Made by a program: the position numbers and the translations under genes | Notes under the pieces: model-generated | Database searches by the model: none | Seen by the model: the letters and a program-made list of their open reading frames with translations, nothing else | What the model was told of the DNA's origin: nothing | In this document: positions 34,847 through 43,621 of the stretch, one piece after another | Layout: every line of letters starts with the position of its first letter | Position numbering within the stretch: position 1 is the first letter of the stretch | Assembly: GCF_000185725.2 (NCBI RefSeq) | Contig: NZ_KI391953.1 | Location: 1,294,750 to 1,358,749, forward strand | DNA: 64,000 nt | Source of the DNA: Segniliparus rugosus ATCC BAA-974 | Lineage (GTDB): Bacteria; Actinomycetota; Actinomycetes; Mycobacteriales; Mycobacteriaceae | Reading direction: 5' to 3'

Positions 34847-36063
34847 GGCGTGGGCCTTTCCCTTCGATAGAGGGCGCGCAGCACGTCGGTCGTGGCGAAT
34901 TTGGTCTTGGCCGCGACCTCCTTCTCGGTGAACGCGCCGACCGACAGGCCGCGCAGCGTGATGGCGGCCAGTTGCTGGATTGTCGCCGGCTCGTCGAGCT
35001 TGCCCCGGAACGCGGTGTTCGTGAGATAGGCGCGCAGTCGGGGGGCGGCCTCGGCGAAAGCCTCCCGGTAGAAGCCGTAGGCGGCGAGCCATCGGGTCGG
35101 CAAATGCGCGGGGTGCAGATCCCAGCCCTGGTAGTAGCCGTGGTCGAGGGAACGGGTGACCAGCCGGAAATGCTCGGCCACGGCCCAGTCCGCCTCGTCA
35201 GGCCCGCCGTCGGGGACGACGATGGACCCGCCGTCGCAGACCCACACGCCGCGCTCGGCGCTGGCGGCGAGCATCACCGCTTTCGCGTGGTCGGCCACCG
35301 GATGTTTGAGGGACTGCTGGCTGGGGGCGATCCCGCAGGCCGCGCTGTAGTCGTAGGTTCCGTAGTGCAGCGCGGTCACCCGGTCGGCGGCCAGGTTCAT
35401 CGCCTCGGCGAGCGCCGCCGCGCCGTCGTGGCCGAGCACGATTTGCGGGCTCTCGATCTGTAGCTCGAAGCGCAGCGAGCCTTCTGCAAGCCCGTGCGCT
35501 TTTTCCAGCTCCTCGCAGAGCAGGCGGGCGGCGAGGGCTTGCACGGGCAGGCGCAGTTTGGGGACGGTGAAGACGAAGCCTTCCGGCGCCCCGCCCGCAG
35601 CGTCCAAGACCAACTCCAGCGTGCGGCGGCTACGGGCGTGCCAGGCGGTGGTCAGCCCTTTGATCCGCACCCCGAACGTCTCCGGCGACCCCGGCTCGGT
35701 CCAACTCTTGAAGATCTCGCCGACGCGCCGGGCGTGCGCGTCCTCGGCCTCGTCGTCATGGGCCCCGTAGCCGTCCTCGAAGTCGAACCGCAGGTCTTGG
35801 ATCGGCTGGGAGGCGAGCCGGGCTTTGACGAGTTTGAGCGAATCGGCCTCGTCGAGCCCGCGCAGCACGTCCGCGTGCCGTTTCACGGCGTTGAGCGCTT
35901 CGGCTCCCCATTGCTCGGGCAGATCTGCCTCGGCCTTCGCCGCGCTCACGTAGACGGTGTGCGCGGGCTGCCCCTCGACCTTGTTGCCCGGATAGCGTTT
36001 GGCGAGCCGGGCGTCGACGTCGGCGAGGACGGATTCGACGGTGATATCGGCGGATGCGGCCAT
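34843..36063 (-). CDS. DUF6986 aldolase/citrate-lyase-like protein
   Basis: The 406-residue protein has an HpcH/HpaI/CitE-like TIM-barrel pattern. DLRFDFEDGYGAHDDEAEDAH provides acidic metal-ligand-like residues, QIESPQIVLGHDG a second site, and HYGTYDYSAACGI a conserved barrel strand. Such proteins occur beside allantoicase in actinobacteria, but no reaction is established. Leading the allantoin operon, it might act on ureidoglycolate or a downstream C2 product; that is inference. A short TTCAAT lies 6 nt before ATG 36063. Confidence 0.8.
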   Translation of the reverse strand: MAASADITVESVLADVDARLAKRYPGNKVEGQPAHTVYVSAAKAEADLPEQWGAEALNAVKRHADVLRGLDEADSLKLVKARLASQPIQDLRFDFEDGYGAHDDEAEDAHARRVGEIFKSWTEPGSPETFGVRIKGLTTAWHARSRRTLELVLDAAGGAPEGFVFTVPKLRLPVQALAARLLCEELEKAHGLAEGSLRFELQIESPQIVLGHDGAAALAEAMNLAADRVTALHYGTYDYSAACGIAPSQQSLKHPVADHAKAVMLAASAERGVWVCDGGSIVVPDGGPDEADWAVAEHFRLVTRSLDHGYYQGWDLHPAHLPTRWLAAYGFYREAFAEAAPRLRAYLTNTAFRGKLDEPATIQQLAAITLRGLSVGAFTEKEVAAKTKFATTDVLRALYRRERPTP

Positions 36064-36087
36064 CTCTGTATTGAACCTGACGGGCGT

Positions 36088-37041
36088 TTAGCGCGTCAGA
36101 GCGACCCTCGCCGCGCTCGCCACGTCGGCGAGGAGCTGGTCGTTCCGCTCGGCTTTGTTCTGCACGCGGGTGAGGATCGCGACTGCCAACGGCGCTTTCC
36201 CGCCGGTCGGCCAGACGATGGCGATGTCGTGGCGCTCGCCGCGCGCCCCGGTGCCGGTCTTGTCCGCGACCTTCCACTCCGATGGCAGCCCGGCTCGAAT
36301 GCATTCGGTCCCTGTGACGGAGCCGAGCATCCAGTCGACCAGCTGTTGTCGCTGCGGCTTGGCGAGGGCTTCGCCAAGCGCGAGCTTGTGCAAAGTCTTC
36401 GCGATGGCGCGCGGAGTCGTGGTGTCGAGCAAGTCCTTTGCCTCGCCGTCGCTCATCGCCTCTTCGTGCCGGTCGAGCCTGGTCACCGTGTCGTCGAGCG
36501 AACGGAAGAAAGAGGTCACAGCGGGCGGACCGCCGAGGAAGTCGATCAAGAGGTTGGCCGCGATGTTGTCGCTGATCTGGATCGAGGCTTCGCAGAGTTC
36601 CGCAAGGGTCGCGCTCTTGCCGAGGCGGCTGTTGCCGAAAGGCGCGTAGCCCGCCCCTGCTGCGGCTTCGGCCGGGACGGGAATCGACCGGTCGAGCAGC
36701 CCCGGCTCGTCCTGCGCTTTGCGCAGGACCGCCCCTGCGAGCAACGCCTTGAACGTCGAGCACATCATGAAGCGTTGGTCGGCGCGGTGCTCGAGGGTTT
36801 TGCCCGACCCGGTGTCCAGGACGAACACGCCGACTTCGGCTTCGTGGCCGCGCTCGAGCGCCGTCACCGCGTCGGCGAACGCGGCGGCCGCCGCGAGATC
36901 GGCGGATTCCGGCGAGGAGGTTCGGCCGCCTCGGCCGTCCTTCGGGCCGCCGCACGCGGAGAGCACGGACAAGGCGAAAAGGCCGCAAAGGGCGGCGCGT
37001 CGGGGGAGCTGGGCGTTCCGGGTCGGCGAGTGCGAGGACAT
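36088..37041 (-). CDS. Class A beta-lactamase, lipoprotein
   Basis: The 317-residue enzyme carries STFK (Ser70, Lys73), SDN (130-132) and KTG (234-236). A twin-arginine-like start (PRRAALCGLF) leads to a lipobox LSAC, so it is probably exported and membrane-anchored, as for M. tuberculosis BlaC. The omega loop keeps Arg164, Glu166 and Asp179, but the usual ELN becomes AMS (Asn170 to Ser) and Arg178 is Leu. ATG 37041 has TACAGT 6 nt upstream (minus strand), suggesting leaderless expression. It is divergent from a sensor-like gene. Confidence 0.92.
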   Translation of the reverse strand: MSSHSPTRNAQLPRRAALCGLFALSVLSACGGPKDGRGGRTSSPESADLAAAAAFADAVTALERGHEAEVGVFVLDTGSGKTLEHRADQRFMMCSTFKALLAGAVLRKAQDEPGLLDRSIPVPAEAAAGAGYAPFGNSRLGKSATLAELCEASIQISDNIAANLLIDFLGGPPAVTSFFRSLDDTVTRLDRHEEAMSDGEAKDLLDTTTPRAIAKTLHKLALGEALAKPQRQQLVDWMLGSVTGTECIRAGLPSEWKVADKTGTGARGERHDIAIVWPTGGKAPLAVAILTRVQNKAERNDQLLADVASAARVALTR

Positions 37042-37147
37042 GCTCGCACTGTAAACAACGTGATCGCGATGCGATAGAGTGGTCCGCGCGTGAATCGGCT
37101 TGAAGAAGAAGCGCTTTTCCGAGCTGACGAGTCCGAGGAGGATGACG

Positions 37148-38101
37148 ATGTCGGAGCAGGGGCCGTACGGATTGCCCGGAGCGGGGGCCCAGCCGCCGAA
37201 GACCGGGAGACAAGCGCGAGCGGTGTTCGGAATTCTGGGGGCGACGGCGGTCATCCTCGTGATCGCGATTGTCGCGGTCCTGTTCGTCAGCCGCAACGGC
37301 CGGTCGCACCTCCCGCTGCCCACGTCGGGGAGCGCGGCGGAGCAGAAGAGCTCCCTGGCGGGCAGGTCGAAAGCGGAGCTGGCCCAAGCCCTCCCGCAGC
37401 AGGGCGACTTGCCGGCCGGATGGACGCTGAGCACGAAGAATCCCATGGACGAGTTCGCCAGCCTCGCGTCCGAGCATCCCGTCGCGACGTCGGAGTCCAA
37501 GGACGACGAGGCTGACGGGATGAAATTCACGCCCGCAGGCTGTGATTTCTCGGCGGAGATGGAGAAGATGGGCGCGGTGCTGGGCAATGCCATGCCGAGA
37601 TCCCCCGGAGCCGGGGTCGGCCCCGGCTCGCCGGAGATCCTCGGATACGCGCAGGCGACGCCTCCGGGGGAGAGCGGGCTGGTTATTCCCGGTTTCGGCG
37701 GCAGGGCGATCCAGGTGAAGATCACCGGCGGGGTGACGGCCGAAATCATCGGGCTGATGAACCAGTTCAAGGAGTTCGTCGGCAGATGCCCCACGGTGCA
37801 CGGGGAGCGAAGCGAGCCGGGCGGGGGATTCTCGATGGCGATGGATATCGCCTGGAGCCAGTTCGATCCGCCCGCGACCGCAGGCGAAAAAGCCTTCGGG
37901 CTGAAGATGCAGATGACGCTGACCACGACGTTCGACGGGCAGAGCCACGGGGGCACGGTCACGCAGATGCGCACGATGGCTTCCGAGGTCCGAGGCGTGT
38001 TCGCCGAGGTCGACGTCACCGGGGACAAGTCGGACCAAGACGTCGCGCTCGCCGAGCAGCTCTACAAGCTGACCACGCAACGGTTGCACGACCTGCCCTG
38101 A
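37148..38101 (+). CDS. Single-pass membrane protein with sensor-like outer domain
   Basis: The 317-residue protein has a Pro/Gly-rich cytoplasmic start, one transmembrane helix (about residues 27-49) and an outer domain beginning ALPQQGDLPAGWTLS. Two cysteines (about 134 and 213) may pair. The PAGW lead motif is shared with the secreted proteins at 23456 and 24068. ATG 37148 is 6 nt after a strong GAGGAGG (37135-37141). No ligand is known. It is divergent from the beta-lactamase gene, so a link to cell-wall stress is possible but unproven. Confidence 0.75.
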   Translation: MSEQGPYGLPGAGAQPPKTGRQARAVFGILGATAVILVIAIVAVLFVSRNGRSHLPLPTSGSAAEQKSSLAGRSKAELAQALPQQGDLPAGWTLSTKNPMDEFASLASEHPVATSESKDDEADGMKFTPAGCDFSAEMEKMGAVLGNAMPRSPGAGVGPGSPEILGYAQATPPGESGLVIPGFGGRAIQVKITGGVTAEIIGLMNQFKEFVGRCPTVHGERSEPGGGFSMAMDIAWSQFDPPATAGEKAFGLKMQMTLTTTFDGQSHGGTVTQMRTMASEVRGVFAEVDVTGDKSDQDVALAEQLYKLTTQRLHDLP

Positions 38102-38166
38102 CGGGCTGTTCACGTTCGTAACATCGGCGGCAAGCCCAGGTAACACCTCGTCTTTACGTTGGGGTG

Positions 38167-40173
38167 ATGACCCTCGCCGCAGAGCAGCAGCCAGCCGCCG
38201 CTGCAGCGTCCCCGAATCATCCGCTCGAACCGCTCTGCGCGGAGGAGATCGCCTCGGCGAGCGCGATCCTCGCCGCGCATCCCGATTTCCCCGCCGGGGC
38301 GCGTTTCGTCTTCGTCGAGCTCGCCGAGCCGCCCAAAGCGATGGTTTCGGACTTCCGTCCGGGCTCGGGCTGGGACCGGCGAGCCGCGATCCTGCTGCGC
38401 GTCCCCGCCAGTCGGACCACGATGAAGGCCGTCGTCTCGATCACGGCCGCCGAAGTCGTCTCGCTCCGCGAAGTCTCCGGAGCCACCCCGTTCACGTTCG
38501 AAGAGTTCATGGCGAGCGAGCAGGCGGTCATCGCGGACCCCCGCTGGCAGGAGGCGATGCGCAGACGGGGCGTCGAGGACTTCTCGCTCGCCATGGTCGA
38601 CCCGTGGGCTTCGGGCTACACCGGCCCGCAGGACGACCCAGGGGTGCGGCGCATCGCCCGTCCGCTCACCTTCCTTCGCTCGCATCCGACGGACAACGGC
38701 TACGCGAGACCGGTGGAGGGGCTCATCGTCACAGTGGATCTGGACACGATGGAGGTGGTGGAGGTCGTCGACCACGGCGCTGTGCCCTTCCCGCCCAAAC
38801 CGGGCAACTATTACCCGGAGCTGCTCGGCCCCGACAACGTGCCCGCGTTCGAGGGCCAGCGCGCGCCGCTCAAGCCGATCGTCATCGCCCAGCCGGAAGG
38901 CCCCTCGTTCGAGGTGGACGGGCACGCCGTGAGCTGGGCGAACTGGCGGCTGCGAATCGGGTTCACCCCGCGCGAGGGCCTTGTGCTCCATGACGTCCGG
39001 TACGTGGACAAAGGGATCGAGCGCCCGGTGCTGCACCGCGCCTCGCTCTCCGAGATGTACGTCCCGTACGGGGACCCGCAGCCGACGCATTGGAACAAGA
39101 ACGTCTTCGACGAGGGGGAGTACGGCCTCGGCTGGCTCGCGAACCCGCTGACTCTCGGCTGCGACTGCCTCGGCGAGATCCGCTACTTCGACGGTTTCGT
39201 CAACGACCAGGACGGCAGGCCCGTGGTGATCAAGAACGCGATCTGCATGCACGAGGAGGACGCCTCCATCGCCTGGAAGCACACGGACTTCCGCCACGGA
39301 CGGCCGGAGGTCCGGCGCAGCCGCAGGCTGGTGATCTCGTTCGTCTCGACCGTCGGCAACTACGAGTACGGCTTCTACTGGCATTTCTACCTTGACGGCT
39401 CCATCGAGTTCGAGATCAAGCTGACCGGGATCCTCTCGCTCGGAGCCGTGCCCGTCGGCGAGGAGCCCGCATTCGGCACGATGGTCGCTCCTGGCCTGTA
39501 CGCGCCGAACCACGAGCATTACTTCTCGGTGCGCCTGGACATGCGGGTGGACGGGGACCGCAACAACCTCTACGAGGTGAACTCCGTGGCCGAGCCCGAG
39601 GGGCCCACCAACCCGCACGGCAACGCGTGGAAGACGGTGAAGACGCGGCTGAGGAGCGAATCCGAGGCGCAACGCCTGCCGGATCCGCTCGCCGGGCGCA
39701 CCTGGCTCGTCGCGAGCGCGGAGAAGAAATCCGCGCTGGGCGCGCCGACGGCGTACAAGATCGAGCCGGGCGCGTACACCCGACCGCTCTGGCTCCCCGG
39801 CTCGCAGCAGGCGAGCCGGGGAGTCTTCGCCACTAAACAGCTCTGGGCCACGCCGTTCGACTCCGAGCAGCGCTACGCGGCTGGGGAGTTCATCGCGCAG
39901 CATCCCGGCGGCGACGGGCTCGGCGGCGCGTACACGGCGGGGGACCGTTCGCTCGAGGATTCGGACCTCGTCCTCTGGTACACCGTCGGCGCGCACCACG
40001 TCGTGCGTCCGGAGGACTGGCCGGTGATGCCGGTGACCAAGGTGGGCTTCCACCTCAAGCCGTTCGGCTTCTTCGACGGCAACCCCGTGCTGGACCTGCC
40101 TCCGGAGAGGCCTGAGCACGGCGGCGCGACCGGCTGCCACTGCCCCCCGAGCGAGGACGACGTCCCCAACTGA
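38167..40173 (+). CDS. Copper-containing primary amine oxidase
   Basis: The protein of about 668 residues has the topaquinone site NYEYG (about 397-401; the Tyr becomes the cofactor). Two copper His are in NHEHYFSVRLDM and a third is in VGAHHVVRPEDWPVMP. It oxidises primary amines to aldehydes with ammonia and peroxide release. It has no signal peptide, so it is cytoplasmic. ATG 38167 lies 6 nt after TACGTT, so leaderless expression is likely; GTG 38164 is an alternative. A permease follows after 46 nt and may import the substrate. Confidence 0.95.
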   Translation: MTLAAEQQPAAAAASPNHPLEPLCAEEIASASAILAAHPDFPAGARFVFVELAEPPKAMVSDFRPGSGWDRRAAILLRVPASRTTMKAVVSITAAEVVSLREVSGATPFTFEEFMASEQAVIADPRWQEAMRRRGVEDFSLAMVDPWASGYTGPQDDPGVRRIARPLTFLRSHPTDNGYARPVEGLIVTVDLDTMEVVEVVDHGAVPFPPKPGNYYPELLGPDNVPAFEGQRAPLKPIVIAQPEGPSFEVDGHAVSWANWRLRIGFTPREGLVLHDVRYVDKGIERPVLHRASLSEMYVPYGDPQPTHWNKNVFDEGEYGLGWLANPLTLGCDCLGEIRYFDGFVNDQDGRPVVIKNAICMHEEDASIAWKHTDFRHGRPEVRRSRRLVISFVSTVGNYEYGFYWHFYLDGSIEFEIKLTGILSLGAVPVGEEPAFGTMVAPGLYAPNHEHYFSVRLDMRVDGDRNNLYEVNSVAEPEGPTNPHGNAWKTVKTRLRSESEAQRLPDPLAGRTWLVASAEKKSALGAPTAYKIEPGAYTRPLWLPGSQQASRGVFATKQLWATPFDSEQRYAAGEFIAQHPGGDGLGGAYTAGDRSLEDSDLVLWYTVGAHHVVRPEDWPVMPVTKVGFHLKPFGFFDGNPVLDLPPERPEHGGATGCHCPPSEDDVPN

Positions 40174-40219
40174 CCCTGCTCTGCCCCTGCCCGAGAACTG
40201 AACCGAGGAGCGCCCACCG

Positions 40220-41674
40220 ATGCCGTCTTTGCCGATCGTGGAAGAGATTGAGGACGCGAAAGCCCGACAGAGCGCCGGAACGGGGCTCGCGGCAGGGACG
40301 ATGGGGGGCGTCGAGCTCATGGCCCAGTCCACCGCGGGCATCGCGCCGAGCGCGGTCATGGTGTCCGGCGCGACGCTGGTGGCGGCGAGCGCCGGGCCTG
40401 GCACGCTGTACTCCTACGCGGTCTCCCTAGGCGTGCTGCTCCTCGTGGGCTGGTGCGTCGCCAAGGTGGCGAGGTTGCGCCCTGGCGAGGACCTGCTCTC
40501 GCATATCACCGCCGCGTTCGGGCGGGCTGTCGGGTTCGTCGGATCGATGGGTCTGGCTTTCGGCTACCTCTTGATCGCGGTCGGCTGCGTGGCCCAGTTC
40601 GCGCAGTACACCAAGCCGCTCTTCGGAGTCGCCCCGCCCGTCAGCGCGGGGGCTCCGGGGACCTCGTTCGGGTTCACCTTCGTCATCGAGGTCGTCTGCG
40701 TCGCCGCCGCCTCGGTCATGATGATCCGGGGCGTGCGTGTCTCGGCGTGGACCGGCGTGGTGCTCGAGGTGCTGTCCATCGGCGCGATTCTGCTGGTCCT
40801 CACGCTCGCCCTGGTCCGGCACGGCCTCTCGGCGGCTCCGCTGCTGGCGACCGGGATCACCCCGGGACAGGTGGTCGCGGGCATGGTGCTCGCGATCCTC
40901 GGCTTCGTCGGCTTCGAATCGGCGGCGTGCCTGTCGGTGGAGGCGAAAGATCCGCAGCGGACCATCCCGCGCGCGGTGTTCGGCAGCGCCTTGTTGGCCG
41001 GAGCGTTGTATCTGTGCTCCTCGTACGCCCAAGTCGTCAGCTTCGGCGGCGCGGACAAGCTCTCCGCCGACGCGACGCCGCTGAACACGCTGGCGGACGG
41101 GATCGGGCAGCACTGGCTCGCCCTCGTCATCGACCTCGGCGCGGTCGCGTCGAATTTCGCCTGCGTCACCGGCTCGCTCACCGCGGCGAGCCGGGTGCTC
41201 CACTCCATGGGGGAATCGCGGCTCGTGCACGCGAAGATCGGTTCCGCGCATCCCAAGCGTCGGACTCCGCATATCGCGATCCTGCTGCTCAGCGCCACCG
41301 CGCTGGCGGTCGCAGTCGGCATGGCGCTGAGCGGGGTCAACGAGCTGGACGTCTACTCCTACTCGGGGACCCTCGGCACGTTCGGCTACATGATGGCCTA
41401 TATCCTCATGGGCCTCGGCGCTCCCGTGCTGCTGCGCAAGCTCGCTCCGCAAGCCGGCGTCGCGCTGGCCGCCGCCGTCGGCGGCGCTGTCGCGATCTGC
41501 CTCGCGTATGTGTTCTACCGCAACGTGTACCCCGTTCCGGAGTGGCCGACGAGCCTCATGCCGTGGCTTTTCGTCGGGGTGCTGCTCGCAGCCTCGGCCT
41601 GGTACGTCGCGGGCCCCGCGCGGCGGCGCGGCGAGCCGAGGCCCGCGCGGGCGCTCGTCGAATCGGCGGGATGA
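40220..41674 (+). CDS. APC-family permease, probable amine or amino acid importer
   Basis: The 484-residue protein has about 12 transmembrane helices and APC motifs (GTMGGVELMAQSTAGIAPS and GFVGFESAACLSVEAKDPQRTIPRA, shown here in part). GAGGAG upstream supports ATG 40220. It sits directly behind the copper amine oxidase in the same orientation, so it most likely brings in the amine that enzyme burns as nitrogen source. Substrate is not readable from sequence. Confidence 0.88.
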   Translation: MPSLPIVEEIEDAKARQSAGTGLAAGTMGGVELMAQSTAGIAPSAVMVSGATLVAASAGPGTLYSYAVSLGVLLLVGWCVAKVARLRPGEDLLSHITAAFGRAVGFVGSMGLAFGYLLIAVGCVAQFAQYTKPLFGVAPPVSAGAPGTSFGFTFVIEVVCVAAASVMMIRGVRVSAWTGVVLEVLSIGAILLVLTLALVRHGLSAAPLLATGITPGQVVAGMVLAILGFVGFESAACLSVEAKDPQRTIPRAVFGSALLAGALYLCSSYAQVVSFGGADKLSADATPLNTLADGIGQHWLALVIDLGAVASNFACVTGSLTAASRVLHSMGESRLVHAKIGSAHPKRRTPHIAILLLSATALAVAVGMALSGVNELDVYSYSGTLGTFGYMMAYILMGLGAPVLLRKLAPQAGVALAAAVGGAVAICLAYVFYRNVYPVPEWPTSLMPWLFVGVLLAASAWYVAGPARRRGEPRPARALVESAG

Positions 41675-41687
41675 CAGCTCGCGCGGA

Positions 41688-42074
41688 TTATCGCCGCAGC
41701 TCGGCTGGAGCCTCTTTGCCGGTCAGCTCGGTCCAGACCGTTGCGGGCAGTTTGGCGTTGAGTTTGCCGCGAACCTTTTCTTGGCCTTCGCGCGCCTGCG
41801 ATTCGGAGAGGTTGTCGAAGGCGAAGCAGGGGCCGCTGGCTGTGAGGCCGCTCGGCGCGGTGTCTCTCATGTCGTCCACGGCGGCTTGTTTCGACGCTCC
41901 TGTCCCAGACCACGAGCCGACGAGCGAGCCGTCGGCGTTCGTGGTCCCGCACACCGAGAGCGACCAGCCTTCCTCCTCGGCGGCGGCCCAAGAGGAGGAA
42001 GAAGCGACGGCGACGGGCATCAGCGCGGCGCTGGCGGCGATTCGCCAGACTGTGGCAATGCGTTGGCAAGACAT
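41688..42074 (-). CDS. Small secreted protein of unknown function
   Basis: The 128-residue protein has a signal peptide (ATVWRIAASAALMPVAVASS) and a mature part with two cysteines (about residues 42 and 83), as in small actinobacterial secreted proteins. GGAG is placed 8 nt before ATG 42074, favouring it over ATG 42086. It is convergent with the permease, 13 nt from its stop. I do not recognise the family. Confidence 0.65.
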   Translation of the reverse strand: MSCQRIATVWRIAASAALMPVAVASSSSWAAAEEEGWSLSVCGTTNADGSLVGSWSGTGASKQAAVDDMRDTAPSGLTASGPCFAFDNLSESQAREGQEKVRGKLNAKLPATVWTELTGKEAPAELRR

Positions 42075-42156
42075 AAAGGACTCCATTCCCGGCAGCCGAC
42101 AGCGCGCCGTTCGGCGTGGATCATCGCGCCCGCCCCGTTGCGGTTGGTTCCGCAGT

Positions 42157-43162
42157 CTATCGCGGCGGGGCAGGGGGCGGCGGCGGACCGGGCTGGGGAT
42201 GGCCCTGCACGGTCGTCGGCCTGCCCCGGAAGCAGCCGACCGAGTACGGGAAGTCCTCGGTCATCACATAGTGGTACATGGTGACTTCCTCCCCGTCGAG
42301 CACGATGGCGCTGGTGATGCCGTGGCATTCGTCGAGGTCGCCCGTCGTGAGCACGTTGTCCGGACCGAGCTGTCCTCCGGTGATCGGGAATCCGTCGAGG
42401 GCGTAGCCGAGCACTTCGCCGACGCCGGGATTGGGGATGCACGGGCTGAGCGTGTGATAGTGGTATTCGCCCACGATCTCCGGATGGCCGGAGCATGAGT
42501 CCTGCACTTCCCACGCGCCCGCGTCTCGGCCGCTGGAGTCCAGCGCGTTGAACAAGATCACGCCGGAGAGCATGACCCCGACCTCGTTCGCGACGCACTG
42601 CGGCTTCCCGTAGGTCGGCTTCGGCGGCAGCACGTAGGTCAACCGCTGGGGCCGGATCGTGTTCGGGTTGCGGTCGTACTGGTAGGCGGTGTCGTCCTGG
42701 GCGACGGGGAACTGGCCGGTGGGGTGATCGCGCGGCAGGTCGTTCGTGGTGATCACCCGAGCCTGCTCCGAATGCGTCTCTGCGAAAGAGCCGTGGTGGT
42801 GGACATGGCCTTGCACATGGACTTTTTTTACTGGGGTAATACCACTGCCCGTCCTCCGAGAACCACGGCCCTCGGACCTCGGCCCCGCCCGCGAACCCGG
42901 TCAGGCTCCGCTCGTACTGGGGACAGGTGAAAAGATAGCCCGGGCGCGGCCCGTCGACCGTGTGCTTCCCGTCGCCGACCGGCAGCCTGCCGTCGGCGTA
43001 ACGGTTGCCGTAGCGCTTGCCAGGGTCGAGCAGGAGCGGCTGCGCCGCGTTCGGGCGCGCGGGGCGCGGATCGGCCGACCTGGTCTCTGGCGAGCACGCT
43101 GCGAGCAGGAGCACGGCCCCGAGCGCGAGACGGCCGACGCGACGGCCCCCCGTGACGCTCAT
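42157..43162 (-). pseudogene. YHYH-domain lipoprotein gene interrupted by a frameshift
   Basis: The 5' part (from ATG 43162) encodes a signal peptide with lipobox LLAAC and about 100 residues ending GQWYYP. The rest continues in another frame as KKVHVQGHVHHHGSF to the stop at 42157, with the diagnostic EYHYHTLSPC motif. The break lies at a run of seven A on the coding strand (42823-42829) next to CCCC. Removing one base from either run restores about 334 codons. YHYH domains are predicted metal or calcium-binding. It could be a sequencing error, a real mutation, or transcriptional slippage. Confidence 0.75.
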
Positions 43163-43193
43163 ATCAGTTGTGTCTTCTCCGGAGAAAGCCTGG

Positions 43194-43502
43194 TCAGGCT
43201 TTCTTCTCGGCCCTCAGCACGACCTCGAACTCCAAGAGGTTCGCGCCAGTGGCCACCGGCTTCGCGCGTTCGCCAGCGTGCGCCTCCCGCGCCGGGCCGT
43301 TCGCCCAGGCTTGGAACGCCTCTTCGGACTCCCACTCGGTGAACACGAAGTAGCGGCTCTCGCCCTTGACCGGACGGAGCAGCTGGAAGCTGATGAACCC
43401 CTCGGAGTTCTCCACGGCGTGCGCTCGGTTCGCGAAACGCTGCTCCAGCTCCGGTCCGGCGCCCTCCGGCACGTCAATGGCGTTGATCTTCACGACGGTC
43501 AT
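43194..43502 (-). CDS. mhuD: Heme-degrading monooxygenase MhuD
   Basis: The 102-residue protein has an ABM/ferredoxin-like fold, strikingly like M. tuberculosis MhuD (VVKINAIDVPEGAGPELEQR start and QLLRPVKGESRYFV). Key heme-site residues are kept: Asn7, Trp66 and His75. MhuD cleaves heme to mycobilin with iron retention and without CO. It is divergent from an F420-type oxidoreductase across 119 nt that holds a TTGACA-containing promoter for the latter. No heme-uptake genes are nearby. Confidence 0.93.
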   Translation of the reverse strand: MTVVKINAIDVPEGAGPELEQRFANRAHAVENSEGFISFQLLRPVKGESRYFVFTEWESEEAFQAWANGPAREAHAGERAKPVATGANLLEFEVVLRAEKKA

Positions 43503-43583
43503 AAAGCCAGCCTACGCCTCGCCGCCGAAAGCGGGCAACGGGCTCCGCGAGCCCGGCAGGGGCGGCTCGCGCCTTCGCGGGTT

Positions 43584-43614
43584 TTGACATGGAGAGCGCT
43601 CCAGGTACTAGCGT
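43584..43614 (+). promoter_or_regulatory. Promoter of the oxidoreductase at 43622, with internal palindrome
   Basis: TTGACA (43584-43589) and TAGCGT (43609-43614) are spaced by 19 nt, with GAGCGCTC, a perfect 8-bp palindrome, between them. ATG 43622 follows 7 nt after the -10, so the mRNA would be leaderless. The palindrome could be an operator. Confidence 0.5.
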
Positions 43615-43621
43615 GGTCGGC

